From assembly GCA_019055375.1 (NCBI GenBank), contig JAHQIW010000206.1:1-64000 (forward strand): 64,000 bases of DNA. Reading direction: 5' to 3'. Below the pieces are notes generated by a model. That model ran no database searches and was not told the origin of the DNA. It worked only from the letters and a program-made list of their open reading frames with translations. This document shows positions 46,215-58,179 of the stretch, piece after piece. The position numbers and the translations under genes were made by a program. Source of the DNA: Parelaphostrongylus tenuis (Eukaryota; Nematoda; Chromadorea; Rhabditida; Metastrongylidae). Each line of letters starts with the position of its first letter. Positions within the stretch are counted from its first letter, which is position 1.

Positions 46215-47210
46215 TGCGAGGTTTTGAAAACAGTCGATCTTATGGATCAATTTCGTTAATGGTTCAGACAACTGTAGTCACTATATCGTTTGTACAGTCG
46301 TGAAAGAGTTAATGTACTATATGATCCGCATATTTTGGAAAGTATGTGCGACTAATACTTTCATAGAAATGCCATTGCTCTTCTCTAATTGTCATAGTCT
46401 ACAATACATGCTGTGGCGTAGTTAGGCTTCGCTTCGTGACGATTATGTTTACCTATATCATTAGTACTCCAGGTAATTATTAAGTTATTCGAGTCTGCAT
46501 CTATAAGTTTCAAGTGTCTTTGTTGAGATTTAACAAATCAGCATACGTTTTTTTGCAATGTTGGCATTCCAGATTGTTTTGACAAAGAAGTAACACGTAA
46601 TGATTATAGACTGTGCTGTTGGATAGATTTACTCCTAACTATGATTAAGTGGGAAAAAGATATTTTGTCGGACGACAAACCCAGCTGTTCGCAACAGTGT
46701 ATGTAATTAATACCGTCTGTATATCGTTGATTACACAACTTTGAACTTCAAGACAAGACGTGTGTTATCATTTTGATCATATCTAGAATCGTTGGCATCA
46801 CCCGCAGAGCGCTTGAATGATGATTCCCGAGGCACAACCGGCAAATACAAGAACAAGCCTAGCTTTCCTATATAGACTAGCCTTTGCAGTCCCAATGGGC
46901 CTCTACACAAGACACTGACCGCGATGCCGCGCGCGGACGGAATTCTATGTTTCTGCGCTCTGCAATAGAAATGTGAGAATTTATTTGATAAACTGAGGTT
47001 CCGAGAAAACATCATCATTGTACAGCAGAATACTACAGGAAAACTTTCATGAAGGTTAGCATAAAGAAGGCCTATGTGTCAAAAAAAATTTCTTATGTTC
47101 CAAGGTGAAAACACCATCGTTGAGGAGAGTTATATATTTCCAAATACCATATAACACCCTGACCCCATACTTTAACTCTTTTGTGAGGTCTGTTGTAACA
47201 CTTACTACTC
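46215..47210. other. No gene recognised
   Basis: A 95-codon minus-strand frame (47018-46731) has no domain. Confidence 0.4.
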
Positions 47211-47214
47211 CATT

Positions 47215-47365
47215 TCTTCATATGTAGGGTAGACTCTTCTACAACGGATTGGCTGAACCGAAAGGCGCCATGCTACTGATGAGGCTAAAGATTGAAACGC
47301 ACGTTTAGCATGAGTAAGTGCCATAACACACTTCATAAAAGGCTCAACACCAGGCATAAAAAACG
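47215..47365 (+). repeat. Dispersed repeat carrying a hammerhead fold
   Basis: Shares ordered blocks with 5600-5735 (GAAAGGC, TGATGAGGCTAAAG, AAGTGCCATA, ACCAGGC), which shows a dispersed family rather than a one-off motif. Confidence 0.55.
47269..47312 (+). ncRNA. Hammerhead ribozyme-like fold with weak stem II
   Basis: Stem I is a perfect 7 bp (CAUGCUA 47269-47275 with UAGCAUG 47306-47312). CUGAUGA is at 47276-47282 and GAAA at 47294-47297. Stem III can pair AC/GU around GCAC, or ACG/CGU around CA. The triplet GUU puts the cut between 47305 and 47306. Stem II (47283-47293) is poor, with two G.U pairs and then a mismatch, so this copy may be slow or inactive. Confidence 0.6.
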
Positions 47366-47369
47366 CCCA

Positions 47370-48345
47370 GTTGTTAAGGATCACTAGATTTCGATGCTAA
47401 TCGCAAATTGAGATAAGAACGGATATCCAATTTTTTTCTCATTTCTTTTGACGATGTTGCAAAAGTCGGATCCAAAAACATATTTTTTACAGTGTAGAAC
47501 TTTTTAGAGGAACTTATATAGAAGTGGATGCACTCAGTTTTGCAGAACCTGTGTCTTGGTAGCACTGATATCCTATAAGTCTACTTCTCGTATAAAAAAG
47601 TAGTGGATTGTAAGAGAACTATAAGTTGTTTTTTTTCATTATAATCACGTCTATAGAAGAACCTTCACTAATAATGGACATTAAACAGTAACATTAAGAA
47701 ATCTTCTGTGAAGCGTCATGGAAGGAGATCAAATCAGCAGCCTCTTTACAGATGGTCAGTAGTATCATTAACCAGTCGGCGGTACGTACTGTTCGCGGCC
47801 CGCGCACTAGCAAGGCAAGACCAGCGCTGTGTCCCTATCGTACCCAAAAGGTTAAGCAATCACTTACTTTACAGTCCAAAGACAATATTCTCCGTAGAAA
47901 ATACTTAGACAGGTTGGTGATTTGATAAGACTGGATAACTATAAATGGACTGATTAACGGTAGAGTGAACTCCGAGAGGATGCAAGTACATAACCTACGA
48001 TATAAGAGAGCGTAGAATACCTGAAGTATACCATCAGCAAGGGCAACATTCGCGATCTAGAAGGAAGTGATAGAGGCACCAGTAGAAAAGCAAAAACAAA
48101 ACGCGATGAGAGACAAAAACATACTTGAGTTTTTAGCCGCTATCGGGGTAGTTGTGTCAGTGTCTTATGACTGTTTCGGCAATTTTGTTTCTCATCAGAG
48201 CCACAGCCTCAGCAGCCACCCTACAAAGCAGAGAAGGGGAGGCGCAGAATATTAAGACTCGAAGACATCAAATTTGGGCTCAGACGAGCAGTGTTACAAT
48301 GTTGTAACTGCATATCCAAGAATGCTGAATGATATACAAAACTCC
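47370..48345. other. No gene recognised
   Basis: A GC-richer stretch at 47790-47850 (open 47708-47908) was considered for coding but lacks a recognisable domain or clear splice sites. Confidence 0.4.
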
Positions 48346-48349
48346 GAAC

Positions 48350-48440
48350 TTAAACGGAAATTGACTCCCGTTTTACCCATGCAGGAGCACATGCCATCAC
48401 TACTTCCCGAGGACTCTGCTCTACTATCACACCTTCTCTG
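48350..48440 (-). repeat. tRNA-like repeat, worn
   Basis: The minus strand recalls the tRNA-like cores, with an A-box-like head near 48425 and an eroded B box near 48370. Confidence 0.35.
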
Positions 48441-48444
48441 TAAG

Positions 48445-49025
48445 CATCGTAGCTGTCAGCAACCAAACGTGTTCATACATATATTCTTCTAAATGCGTCA
48501 AAACAATCGTAATCACTATCCATAAATAACAAAAATTCAGTTGGAAATGAGAAACTACAAAACTTGCTGCTTTTTCAACAATTCCAGCTCATCTTGCAGG
48601 GTCTGTGAAATCTCTATAACGCCCGTTAGGATGGCTTAAAAATTTACATGATTTCTAATAATACTTACAAGTAATATTTTATCCATATAGCACTTTAGTA
48701 TCCTCATTTGAGAAAAAGTCTTTCATAGCCATCAAGTGAAACAAAGCCAGTCACGACGACGTGAACGCGTCTTAGCACAAGGAAATTGAAAAACCTTCTC
48801 GCTGGGAAAAAAATCTTTTTCAGACTTTCAGTAAACATTTAGAAGCCTAGTTCTCTACTAATTCATTTTTCTTATCACTCCATTCCTGTGCTTGCTTTCT
48901 AAAAAGGCTCTTACGTTGTAGCAGCGGAAATAAATCATGTTAACACTTGGCTTCTTTTTCGATAGTTTCAACTAATGACAGTTCCAAACTTAAAAGTTCT
49001 CCGATCGACTTTCTGAACCACGCTA
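48445..49025. other. No gene recognised
   Basis: AT-rich spacer. Confidence 0.4.
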
Positions 49026-49029
49026 TAAA

Positions 49030-49140
49030 CATTTGATATAGTCTGTGAGAATGTACAAAACCTTTTCGAGTTGATACGTCAGTGGATTACGCATGTTTGG
49101 GCTGTACCGCTTACCTCATCAGTCTCACATCCAATACTCC
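49030..49140 (-). repeat. Repeat with eroded hammerhead-like motif
   Basis: GTCTGTGAGAATGTACAAA and GAGTTGATACGTCAGTG match the block at 22170-22215. The minus strand has CUGAUGA, but GAAA is CAAA and stem pairing is broken. Confidence 0.4.
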
Positions 49141-49144
49141 ACAC

Positions 49145-50390
49145 TACTTTATAGAGAGATGGAGCGACGTGTTCTTGGTGATAGCACGTGATTGTGGTTG
49201 TCACTATTTTTGCAGTCGATGGATTAAATCCCTGCTACAAAGTAGAGTTGTGTATGTGACGTGTGGTTCTGATGATGAGATCGACATCGCTTCAACGTAC
49301 GTAGGTCATTGACTTATCAGCCTCGTAAAGGCTCTAAACATTCCTGCAAACTATATTAAATGTTCATAGCAAGGCTTAAAACAGTTGATTGGAAGGATAT
49401 CTACATAATCACTACCAACCGTAATTCATTATGTAATTATACATGAAGTCTGACCCTCAGACTTACGTAAATCCAATGTGAAACGACGTCCAGTGTCATA
49501 TTACTTACAAATTTTCCCGATTTAAAAAGTTGGATGACTGTTCTTCTGTAACAGAGGGTATGATAGGGAAAGACACCAATAGCTCGATACCGGAGAACTC
49601 GTGTGGAAAGGTTTTTTTGAATCCTTGAGTGCAGAAAAGATTTATTTCGGTTTTCCGGGGCAAATGTATATTCGATCGCGTCCACTGAACAAAAAGTTTT
49701 CATAGGAGTGTTAGAAATTTTTAGAGAATTCAAATCCTTTGACGGGCCATTTTCGAGTAGACCCTTTTACAACACTAAACATACAAAATAAAATTATGGT
49801 TCACACCCGCCGCGCATTCGTTATTATCAATCGTATATCTCGCTGGAAGCACGAAAAGCATATTTACATGTAGAGGAAATCTTGTAGTATCTCAGTCAAT
49901 CGTTTTATCTGGGATATTACATTCACAGAAAAAATTGTTTCCATTTGAATAACACGTTGCACCCCACATGTCTAACGCGTCAGAGCATCGGTCGATCTCC
50001 CCGCCTCCCAGCCCTTAGATTATCCGGCAGGTGGACTCGACGAATATGTGAAACACTTTCTTATTTTCCCTGCTACATTGTAGTGAAACGGTTTCTCAAA
50101 AAATAAGCGCAGCATCGGAATCCTTGAATCGTTTTTGAATGATTACTATTAAACTGAAAAAGAGCTCTTTTAGAGCAACAGTTTTTGATATCTTCTACAA
50201 CGCCATCAAAAGAGTTTTTTTCAAAAAACAAAGGCACTTTTGACTTCTTCGAGAGTTGTACTAACGAAAGAATATTAGCACTCATAGGAAGTTTTACCCA
50301 GCGGAATATATTCGAGATTAGAAAAAAATGCATAGAAGCATAATTTTATCTTGAATATTACAGCAGTGTAAGAAAGTATTTCAAAGAACC
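49145..50390. other. No gene recognised
   Basis: Short frames on both strands without domains. Confidence 0.4.
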
Positions 50391-50394
50391 GACC

Positions 50395-50510
50395 ACGAGC
50401 AGCGCTAGCCAGAGATTCAAGCTTTCACCTCATTACTATGCACCTTTGAAAAATTATTGTTTAGCGAATGAGGTCGAATAGTCATTTGTCCCGGATAATC
50501 GAAAAAAACG
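50395..50510. repeat. Dispersed repeat, paired with 60420-60560
   Basis: Shares GCGCTAGCCAG, the block TTGTTTAGCGAATG/TTGTCCAGCGAATG and TCATTTGT in the same order with 60420-60560. Confidence 0.45.
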
Positions 50511-50546
50511 CAGAAAATAATGTTCAATAGGTGTCGCTTGCTGTAG

Positions 50547-50845
50547 AGAGCATGTGGCATAGTGGTTAGAGGCGCTTTGCGTCGCATAAGAGGTAAATGG
50601 TTACATCTCGCGCTCACTGCTCACTAAGCCAATTATCCCTTCGGAGCATATAAATTGGTAGCAACTAGTCTCAGACTTACCTGGGAGGATAAGCAGCACT
50701 GACTCGGTTCAGCGAGAGGCCACCACGAGTTATTGTAAAGGGCAGATATGCATTCAATCACCTCGAACGAAGTTAGAAATTGAAGAAGAGTACATGGCGC
50801 ATCCTTCAGAGATTGATCAACACCGAAAGCTCAAACCTTTATCTT
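50547..50845 (+). mobile_element. tRNA-derived SINE (family 1)
   Basis: Begins GAGCATGTGGCATAGTGGTT, with a full-length body including TTCAGCGAGAGGCCACCACG, and tail ATTGATCAACACCGAAAGC. The B box is degraded. Confidence 0.75.
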
Positions 50846-50849
50846 TCAT

Positions 50850-51245
50850 CACTTGCCTTAATATCTGCATTGAAAAGCTGTAGACCGAGTACAGAAAGGG
50901 CAAAGACGTTTTGTAGGGAAGATGAGCCAAAGGAAAGTGATTGAATTGGAGGCATACAACTACATTTTGCGTCTCAGCACACCTAATGCACACAATGCAT
51001 TTCGATCGTCACAAATTGATAGATTTAGAAAATCAAGAATAGTTGAGATTCCAATCAAGCTAATCTTTGCTTGGATTTACCGGACTAGCGTTTTATTGAA
51101 GTTAGCTGCAATTTTGTGATGTCGTTATTAGTGGTGTCATGGAGGGTACTGATATGGGTAGGACATACAAAATCGATGGCTCAAAAGTGAGATCAATTAC
51201 CCTTTATTTCGAGAAGACGACGCTCAAATTTCGATAGATCCTTTC
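50850..51245. other. No gene recognised
   Basis: An open frame at 50922-51119 lacks domain support. Confidence 0.4.
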
Positions 51246-51248
51246 ATT

Positions 51249-51780
51249 ATTATTTGAGCCAACTTGTCATGTGGCTTGGTAAGGGCTCTTGTACAGCCCG
51301 ATACACGTGTTTCGTTCTTACAGACTCGCCAGTCGGGCAGAACCCGCCGTCTTTCGATTTTTTTATAGTCAGTTCTCGCAGGAGCCCTACTCTCCCTAGA
51401 GAGAAGTTATCGAAGGCAAACGTTTTACACTCTATGTCAAGTGAAATTTTCACCTAACACATAGTGTTGCACACTCGATTGCTCTTTGGCTGGTATTTTT
51501 ATCATGTTAAAAATGCGTGGTTATCATGATAAAAATACCTGCCAAAGAGCAATCGAGTGTGCAACACTATGTGTTAGGTGAAAATTTCACTCGACATAGA
51601 GTGTAAAGCCTTCGTCTTCGATGACTCTATGTAAGCGAGCAGAGCGTCCGAGAGAACCGACTATAAAAATATCGAAAGACGACGGGTTCTGCCCGACTGA
51701 CGAGTTTGTAAGGGCGAAACACGTGTATCGGGCTGTACAAGAGCCCTTACCAGATTACATGACAAGTTGGCTCAAATAAT
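51249..51780. mobile_element. Large foldback element (532 bp palindrome)
   Basis: The left arm from ATTATTTGAGCCAACTTGTC and the right arm ending GACAAGTTGGCTCAAATAAT are near-perfect inverted copies over about 255 bp each, meeting near 51515. The arms agree through GGGCTCTTGTACAGCCCGA and CTAACACATAGTGTTGCACA. Differences cluster around 51380-51410 against 51605-51645. The small mismatch load suggests youth or arm-to-arm gene conversion. No protein. Confidence 0.8.
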
Positions 51781-51789
51781 CATAAAATG

Positions 51790-52180
51790 AAATCCGTTTG
51801 TTTTGATTGTTTCTTCACTCATTTTATCATCTAACACCAAATCTTGCTTTTTTATCATCAAGTTTCTTTCCCTTTTCTTCGGTACATGGAACAGATAAAT
51901 CGTTGCTTCATGATAAGCCTACACAAACTTACTATTACAACAGTTATCCATCATCCAAGAAGGTCTTCGGATTTGCTTTTCAGTTCGGTTACAATTTGAG
52001 GCTGTTTATCTTCTTCTGAGAATGATTGTGAGAGCTGGTTGAGTGGTACTCAGCAGAGGTTTGGTTCGCTTTGAGCTTCCTATACAAATCTGGAGTCAAT
52101 CCCACTTTCCCATATGAACGGAAGAATTGGATTGTCTCAAGCGGTTTCTACCAGTGCGTATTGTATATCACCAATTCTAC
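51790..52180. other. No gene recognised
   Basis: A 70-codon frame at 51807-52019 has no domain. Confidence 0.4.
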
Positions 52181-52184
52181 TAAA

Positions 52185-52400
52185 TGAGGTGTATAGCTCA
52201 TTGGTAAGAGGTGCCATGCAAAACACATGAAATCGGACGCTATCTCAATTTCACCTAATCGACTCTAGCTTCATGCGAAGCTCTACCGCGAGGCATTGTG
52301 TAGTCAGATATTCATTCAGTTACCTCTAACCATGGTTAATGAAGTCGAATTATGATGCATTCCACTGCGATTGATCAACGCCTCTATCTTCTACTTTTTA
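52185..52400 (+). repeat. Worn family 1 SINE
   Basis: Traces of the family remain: GGTGTATAGCTCATTGGTAAG (A-box-like), ATATTCATTCAGTTACCTC and GATTGATCAACGCCTCTAT in the right order. Confidence 0.45.
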
Positions 52401-52404
52401 TATC

Positions 52405-53090
52405 TACCACTACACTTCTCACACTCGATCGCACGACTACTGTCGCAAAGTTTAGCGCCAGGAGGGACACTCACTCTATAACACTGGGTATATATGTGTA
52501 ACATCATACCACCCCGAAAAAGCGGTCAAATAAAGAATTTCATACTGTCGGAAAATAGGTGGAGTTTACTTGGCAACTACCAGGTAATATATTTTTAACT
52601 TTTCTATGGAACCTTTTTTATTTCCTTAGCAGATTACGGTTTGAAGTACAACCACGGAGATGCTAAGAAATGAGCAAATTTGGATGCGCATATAGACTTC
52701 GAATGAATATTGCTCTTTGTAGGCGCTCACGTGTATCCACCGCACCAACAATATTCAGAAATGCAGGTTATCGTAATTGTATTATGAACACAAAAAAGAA
52801 AACGACACTCTATTTAAGTTCATTATTAGCACGCCCAATTTTGAATAGAGTAGAAGAGATTAGATGATAGAATAAAACACATTCACCCACTTAAGTCCTT
52901 CATATCGAGTGTACGGATCCCGTCAATTGCGTTCAGCTCGTTTTCTCACATCCAGCATCCACAATGGTCTTTCAGCCTCAGTGTACAGGTATGGCTGCTA
53001 CACCAGGATGTTTTTTCGTGTTGAGTTTCATTGATTGTTGATCGTGTCAATTCTCACTGATCTAATAAGACAGTAAAAGTAGAGCACTCC
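52405..53090. other. No gene recognised
   Basis: Contains a lone TIR-like end, CACTGGGTATATATGTG...CATACCACC (52483-52513), matching the outer end of the tRNA-cored TIR elements. Confidence 0.4.
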
Positions 53091-53094
53091 AATT

Positions 53095-53205
53095 CATATT
53101 GCAGAGAGTGAGACTTTCCCAGACATCTGGAGTCCCCGAAGGGATAAGAAGCTTGTTGAGTCTAGGATTAAATCGAACCAGTACAGCGCCTCTGATGGTC
53201 GACGC
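53095..53205 (-). repeat. Worn family 1 SINE fragment
   Basis: CCCAGACATCTGGAGTCCCCGAAGGGAT and AAATCGAACCAGTACAGCGCC correspond to the SINE body and B-box region. Confidence 0.4.
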
Positions 53206-53209
53206 AAAT

Positions 53210-53555
53210 GTTACAGCCCTCCTGAATTTTTCGTGAACGCATATACATGTACATAAACATATGCACATTAAAAGTACACAAAATAACATTAAATAACATT
53301 TATTTCATAGGTATCCACATTTGTACATTATCGTCCACACGTACCTACATATCTACACACCACTCACAAAACAGAAATATACGTGTTCATACATATACGT
53401 ACGCGCATATATTAAGTCTACAAATATGACTTTTTTTGCTGGAATAATAGTGAAAATAAAGACGTTTGCTCAAAATGCATTAAAAACGCTACTATTCAAT
53501 ATGTTTTATATATACGAAGTTTTTTATATCTAAGTTTTCATAGGACTTCAAAGAT
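53210..53555. other. No gene recognised
   Basis: Low-complexity, ATACAT-rich. Confidence 0.4.
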
Positions 53556-53559
53556 GACG

Positions 53560-53960
53560 ATTTTCTACGCGAAAAACGCCATTTGAAAAATTACTTTGCA
53601 GATCTATTACCCAAAAGTAATTCAGATTACCTGATTTTGGTAAACTTCAATCGCAAATTTTCTTGCAAACATTTTAATGATAAACTTGCTTATACTTGCT
53701 TAAGAACGGAGCTGTCGTGTGAACATTTTTCGCTTGCTACTCATGCACGATAGGCGCTTAGAGGAGATGCTGTTAATGAAGCGCGCACAAGATTAATGGA
53801 GCTTGGAGCGAGCTCCATCTGAAAACGAGTACAGGTAAGATGTATACAGAAATCTTCGCAAGAAAATGCGCAACTGAACAGCACTAAAATAAGATTTCAT
53901 TGCAAAAATTAATTGGAAATCCAAACGACACGAATTTTGCAAATTTGGTGCAAGATGGTA
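53560..53960. repeat. MITE-like repeat, third copy of the 1935-2480 family
   Basis: Shares CTTGCTACTCATGCACGA, GAAGCGCGCACAAGATTAAT and ATGGAGCTTGGAG with 1935-2480. The terminal GGTCGTTCC end is not seen. Confidence 0.5.
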
Positions 53961-53964
53961 CTTG

Positions 53965-55060
53965 ACTTCATATAAAAAAACCAATCGAAAACACCCCAAA
54001 AGAGCAGAGATTGGAGGTTTTAGGAGGCTTTACCTTACCCGACTTACGCTCCCGACAATGAGCAGTCACATTACCATTTGAAATTACCAAATTGAAATTA
54101 CAAATTAGCAAAATCAAGATATCGGCGTTTTTAGGTGTAAAAGTCGCCATCTTCAAAGACCTATAAAAACCATCATGTGAAGTAATTTGTATGTATAAAG
54201 CACATAGATAAGTAGTTTTTAACGCTCTTCTAAATAAAAAAATTTGCATCTCTTTATTTGTACCATTATTATTACAAAAAAACGGCGGAGTTATATTTGT
54301 ACACCTAACACGCATTTCCCAACACGTACTACACATCTTCTCAGGGATACACACCCCCTATAGACGAGTCTTCACATAAGCTACAGGAGCATCTCTTACT
54401 ACTTATGACGTTCCCGAGTGCGGCGCATTCCCTGGCACCATGTATAGCTCCATTGTTTTTCCATGAATTCTTTTTTACACACTATGAAAGAGCAATTGTG
54501 AGCGCTTTCAAACATCAATCAATCATTTCGTCGATTAATAGTCAAGCGTCGTTATTGACAAATGTTTTCCCGTAATTTCTGAAAGAGTGTTCAAACCCAG
54601 ATAGAGGAAACGTTTTCAATTAGGTCTCTGTACATTCTCATCAAAAACGAGTAATTAGAAAAACCCGCTTCGTTGCCATTTGTTGCTCATCGCTGATTGA
54701 AACGCTTCTTCTGCACGAATTTAAGCTCATCGCTGGCTTTGATGCTACTCTTTCTCACTTTATCTGCTAAAAAAATCCTTTCAATGACGATTTCAGTTGA
54801 TTTCATGCCAAAATATTATTAGTGCTTTTCTAATAATGCTCATATGCTCGTCAAAAAATCATCAGCAGTCGCAGTATATGTGTATAGTACACGATTATAG
54901 CCACAAGTTTATTGGTATTTTTTACATCATTCGTCATCATAGTTTTGCTGTGTGAATCCCATTACTTGGTGGATTCCTTTTTTTCTCACATTCGTCCTCT
55001 GTCGAGGTCTTCGCACGTTTATCGTGGTGTTTCGACTAATGCTTGAAGATTTTGCCTTCT
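53965..55060. other. No gene recognised
   Basis: A 128-codon minus-strand frame (54354-53968) has no domain. Confidence 0.4.
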
Positions 55061-55094
55061 TTATGAATGTCGTGCAACGCTAGTCGAGACGATT

Positions 55095-55250
55095 CTTCTT
55101 GTTGTTTTGATGGTAGCAGAGCTAAGGCGTTCCCAGGCGTTAAGTTGCTTAATCGCAACAGAGTGCCGGAAGAGGGGATCGAATTAGTTCCCTCTTTACC
55201 ACCTTGCCTACCTAATCCAGCGCACCAACATCCACTGCGCTATCCTGCTC
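55095..55250 (-). repeat. tRNA-like repeat
   Basis: The minus strand reads AGGATAGCGCAGTGGATGTT (A box) then AATTCGATCCCC (B box). It is a different head from SINE families 1 and 2. Confidence 0.45.
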
Positions 55251-55454
55251 TAATTATAAAAGTAATAATAATGAAAATCAATAGTAGCGGCAATGACTTT
55301 CCCTACATGGTCGTTTGTAACAACCGCGTGATCTCAAATTCTTCCCAGGAAATAATTGTTTTCCAATGTAATGCATGACTGTTTTTATTGTCATTGTAAT
55401 TACTATTAATATTATTATTATTATTACTCGAGATCTCTAATATTTTTAGTGGCT

Positions 55455-55670
55455 TTTTCGCAGTGTTATGAAGCTTAAGATATTCGTAAAGGAACTGGGT
55501 GGTGAGCAAAAATTCGACCTCAGCTGGGAGTTGAAGGCGCGTTTTACCCATGTCGAGGGCGCGTACTACAACTACACCACCGAGGCATATTTGCACCACC
55601 ACTCAATCTTTAGTATCTCTATGATAGCTATCAGTCACCAACTTTCAACCAGACCACTCAATACTCTTAG
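55455..55670 (-). repeat. tRNA-cored TIR element, worn
   Basis: The minus strand carries GGTGGTGTAGTTGTAGTACG, then CTCCCAGCTGAGGTCG. The ends GGTGGTGAGCAAAAATTCGA and CACCACTCAATC recall the element at 39369-39497. Confidence 0.45.
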
Positions 55671-55698
55671 GTATTATCATTATTTATTATTTATTATA

Positions 55699-55990
55699 AG
55701 GAGCGCATGTGCCGCTATGATCAGAGGTGCTCTGCGTCATACACAAGGTTGATGGCTTGATCTCGAGCTTATGGTTTATCAAGTCATCCATCACTCCGGA
55801 GTCGGTAATTTGGTACCAAACTTGTCTGGGAGGATAAGCAGCACTGATTCGATACAGTGGTGGGTCACCGTGAGTCATTTCGAAGGTCAGATATGCATTC
55901 AGTCACATTAAGCGAAGTTAACAACTGAAGATCAATACATGGCGCAATCCCCAAGGATTAATCAACATCGAGAGCTTTATCCCTAATCCT
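55699..55990 (+). mobile_element. tRNA-derived SINE (family 1)
   Basis: Begins GAGCGCATGTGCCGCTATGA with a full body. The tail is TAATCAACATCGAGAGCTTT. Confidence 0.75.
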
Positions 55991-55994
55991 TCAT

Positions 55995-56730
55995 ATTTAT
56001 TAATATTATTAGTAGTGGTATTAGTATCAGTACTGATATTGCTGCTACTATAAATAGGCACAGTATTTTCGTGTGTTGATGATATTTCATGAAAGGAGAG
56101 AAATGTTATAATGCTACTCAAAAGTCAAAAGATTCTCAAACAATGTCAACACTGAACTAAGATATTTACCCATTTCTTATTGTATACTGAGTCACTAAAT
56201 CTTTGTTGTGTGAAATCAGTCTATACTAAAAGTGGGCGCTAATAGCGTGAAGAGCCACTAAATGCTATTATGATAATAAATGGTTTGTTTTCTTTTTAGG
56301 ATGTTTGCCTAGCTGTTCATTTTCAAATTGTCCATCATAAGATAATAGGAAAAGTACAAACGATTGAACTAGTAATAAATATTTTTGCTACTCATTTCAT
56401 AAATCATTTTGTGACTAAAACATCAGTTGATGAGATTACTAGATATCATGGCGGCAGAATGCAATAAATTACATGAATCTTCCAGATTCGGTGGTGATGA
56501 CAGTTTATGATCAATTTGCATATCATCTGTTTTCTAATGAAAACGGCAATTAAATCCCACCTAAATAAGGTATGATCGTTGCATTACACGTACAGCTGTG
56601 ATTTTCATAAGGCAAAATCGCTTTGTATAGATTTCACATGACGATCTAAGTATTAAAGATAACGAGAACAAAGGTTCGATGTCCATCTGTGTCATTAAGA
56701 ACTTCTAACCTCAGAATTATTTCATTCAAC
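55995..56730. other. No gene recognised
   Basis: AT-rich spacer. Confidence 0.4.
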
Positions 56731-56734
56731 CGCT

Positions 56735-56880
56735 TCAGCGGTGGTAAGATTTTATAAATATACCCAGTGATGTGCAGTGATGTGCATGCTTTCGCATCGG
56801 TTAGGACTCGAACCTGCATCTTAGTCGATCCGAGAGCTCGTGCTTTAACTCGTTGCGCTACTGATACCTATTTTACACAC
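56735..56880 (-). mobile_element. tRNA-cored TIR element, one end
   Basis: GCGGTGGTAAGATTTTATAAATATACCCAG matches the outer end of 41180-41510. The minus-strand core has AGTAGCGCAACGAGTTAAAG and the B box GGTTCGAGTCC. Confidence 0.55.
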
Positions 56881-57012
56881 CACTCTTTCGACGCAAATTC
56901 TTAACTTTCTTGTCGTTCAGAAATTGAAGTCCTCTAGTGTCTATTTTGTGCATAGAAACTAAGAAAATTTACAAAGTAAAGCAGTCATCAAGTAAAACGA
57001 AATAAGGCATAA

Positions 57013-57195
57013 ATGATTAAAGGTCTTGATTTGATGAGCTCCGTGAAAGTAGGTCTTTCTCAATTATGGTGGCCTCCACAGTCACCCGAAATGTTTTCTG
57101 TTTTTTTTTTTCTTACACTAAAGCACTCTTATAGAGTCATTAATTTTGTTGGGAAAGTGTTAAAATCTCCAGATGGTTCACTAATTTCTAAATGA
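57013..57195 (+). pseudogene. Possible Tc1-like transposase scrap
   Basis: The motif WPPQSPEM near 57072-57095 resembles the WPxQSPDxNPIE stretch around the last catalytic acid of Tc1-like transposases, but NPIE does not follow. It rests on a single short motif. Confidence 0.25.
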
Positions 57196-57229
57196 TCAAA
57201 CACTAAAGTGTTGTTTTTATTATTTATCC

Positions 57230-57440
57230 ACAATAGCTGACGTTTCGGTGTTTCTGCCTCCATTAGAGCCTAGAACAATCAGATGACTTGCAGTTTTCCA
57301 ATTAGAAAGTCACCCTAAATCGACTGTTTTTCAAGCCTCGTTTAAATATCCGAGGTAGTCTGAAAGGATGTTTTAGGCCTTTCCGAAGTTCGTGCGCCAG
57401 TGAACTACGTAAGTTTCGACGGTTTCGCTCGCCTCATCAG
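57230..57440 (-). repeat. Repeats with hammerhead-like cores
   Basis: Two blocks. The minus strand of 57238-57282 has GGCU-CUAAUGG...GAAACGUC-AGCU, with GGCU/AGCU pairing. The block at 57410-57440 has CUGAUGA, a GGCG/CGUC stem II and GAAA, but no stem I across the expected cut. Both are predicted inactive. Confidence 0.4.
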
Positions 57441-57444
57441 AGCC

Positions 57445-58175
57445 ACGTGCCCTACGGTTCACCCCTCAGTTAATCACTTTTATAGCTTCAACAGATGAAA
57501 CTTTAAGCGAAAATACTTAATTGCCTAATGGAAAGCATCTTTTCAATACTCACCGTTTTCTCCCCATAAGTCTTTCAGCTATAAGTGGAAACGACCACGT
57601 TTTATCACATAGCACTCATCGCTGGTGTTTAGTCTTTGATTTTTGGGGATTATTCCGAAGATTTCATGACTCTGAGCGCTAAAATTTTATTTTCCTTTGC
57701 GGAGGTAATGACTTCCATTCTAAAATTCTCACTGTCCTCATGTTCCTGCCGCCTGTGCGCAACGAGTGTGGTGCTTAGTTTATTTTGAGGTTCACAAATC
57801 AAATGCTTTGTTTCAAACAGATTCGAGTGGTTCTCCCATTTCGCCAATGCATTCTTCAATGTACCCTTTACAGTATATTGGGTGAACCGAACCCGAAATC
57901 ACGCAGTCGTCAACTCTGCCATAAGCGCGATAATGCATTTGCGTGTTTAGCATAGACAGTCGTACAAACAGTTACGAACTAGCCAGCGTCTTAAAACGTC
58001 TCATGTTGACCGATTACTTCAAATCAGGGCTTTTATGAAACATTTTATAACTGTGATTGTTTTATCAAAATAAATGGTTAAGTGAGCGAGGCCCTGTTCT
58101 TACTAAATGTGTTGTTTAATGGCTTCATTTTCTTCATTTGTACCGAGAAACTACACTTGCGCAAACACTAAAAGT
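57445..58175. other. No gene recognised
   Basis: No supported feature. Confidence 0.4.
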
Positions 58176-58179
58176 GGCT

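Noticed and set aside
47708..47908. Coding exon in a GC-richer patch
   Set aside because: No consensus acceptor, stops in the alternative frames and no recognisable domain.
48170..48205. Minus-strand CUGAUGA...GAAAC block
   Set aside because: Related to the hammerhead-like repeats, but stem II and the U needed for the cleavage triplet are missing.
53968..54354. 128-codon minus-strand frame
   Set aside because: No domain. Its lower part overlaps the MITE-like repeat neighbourhood.
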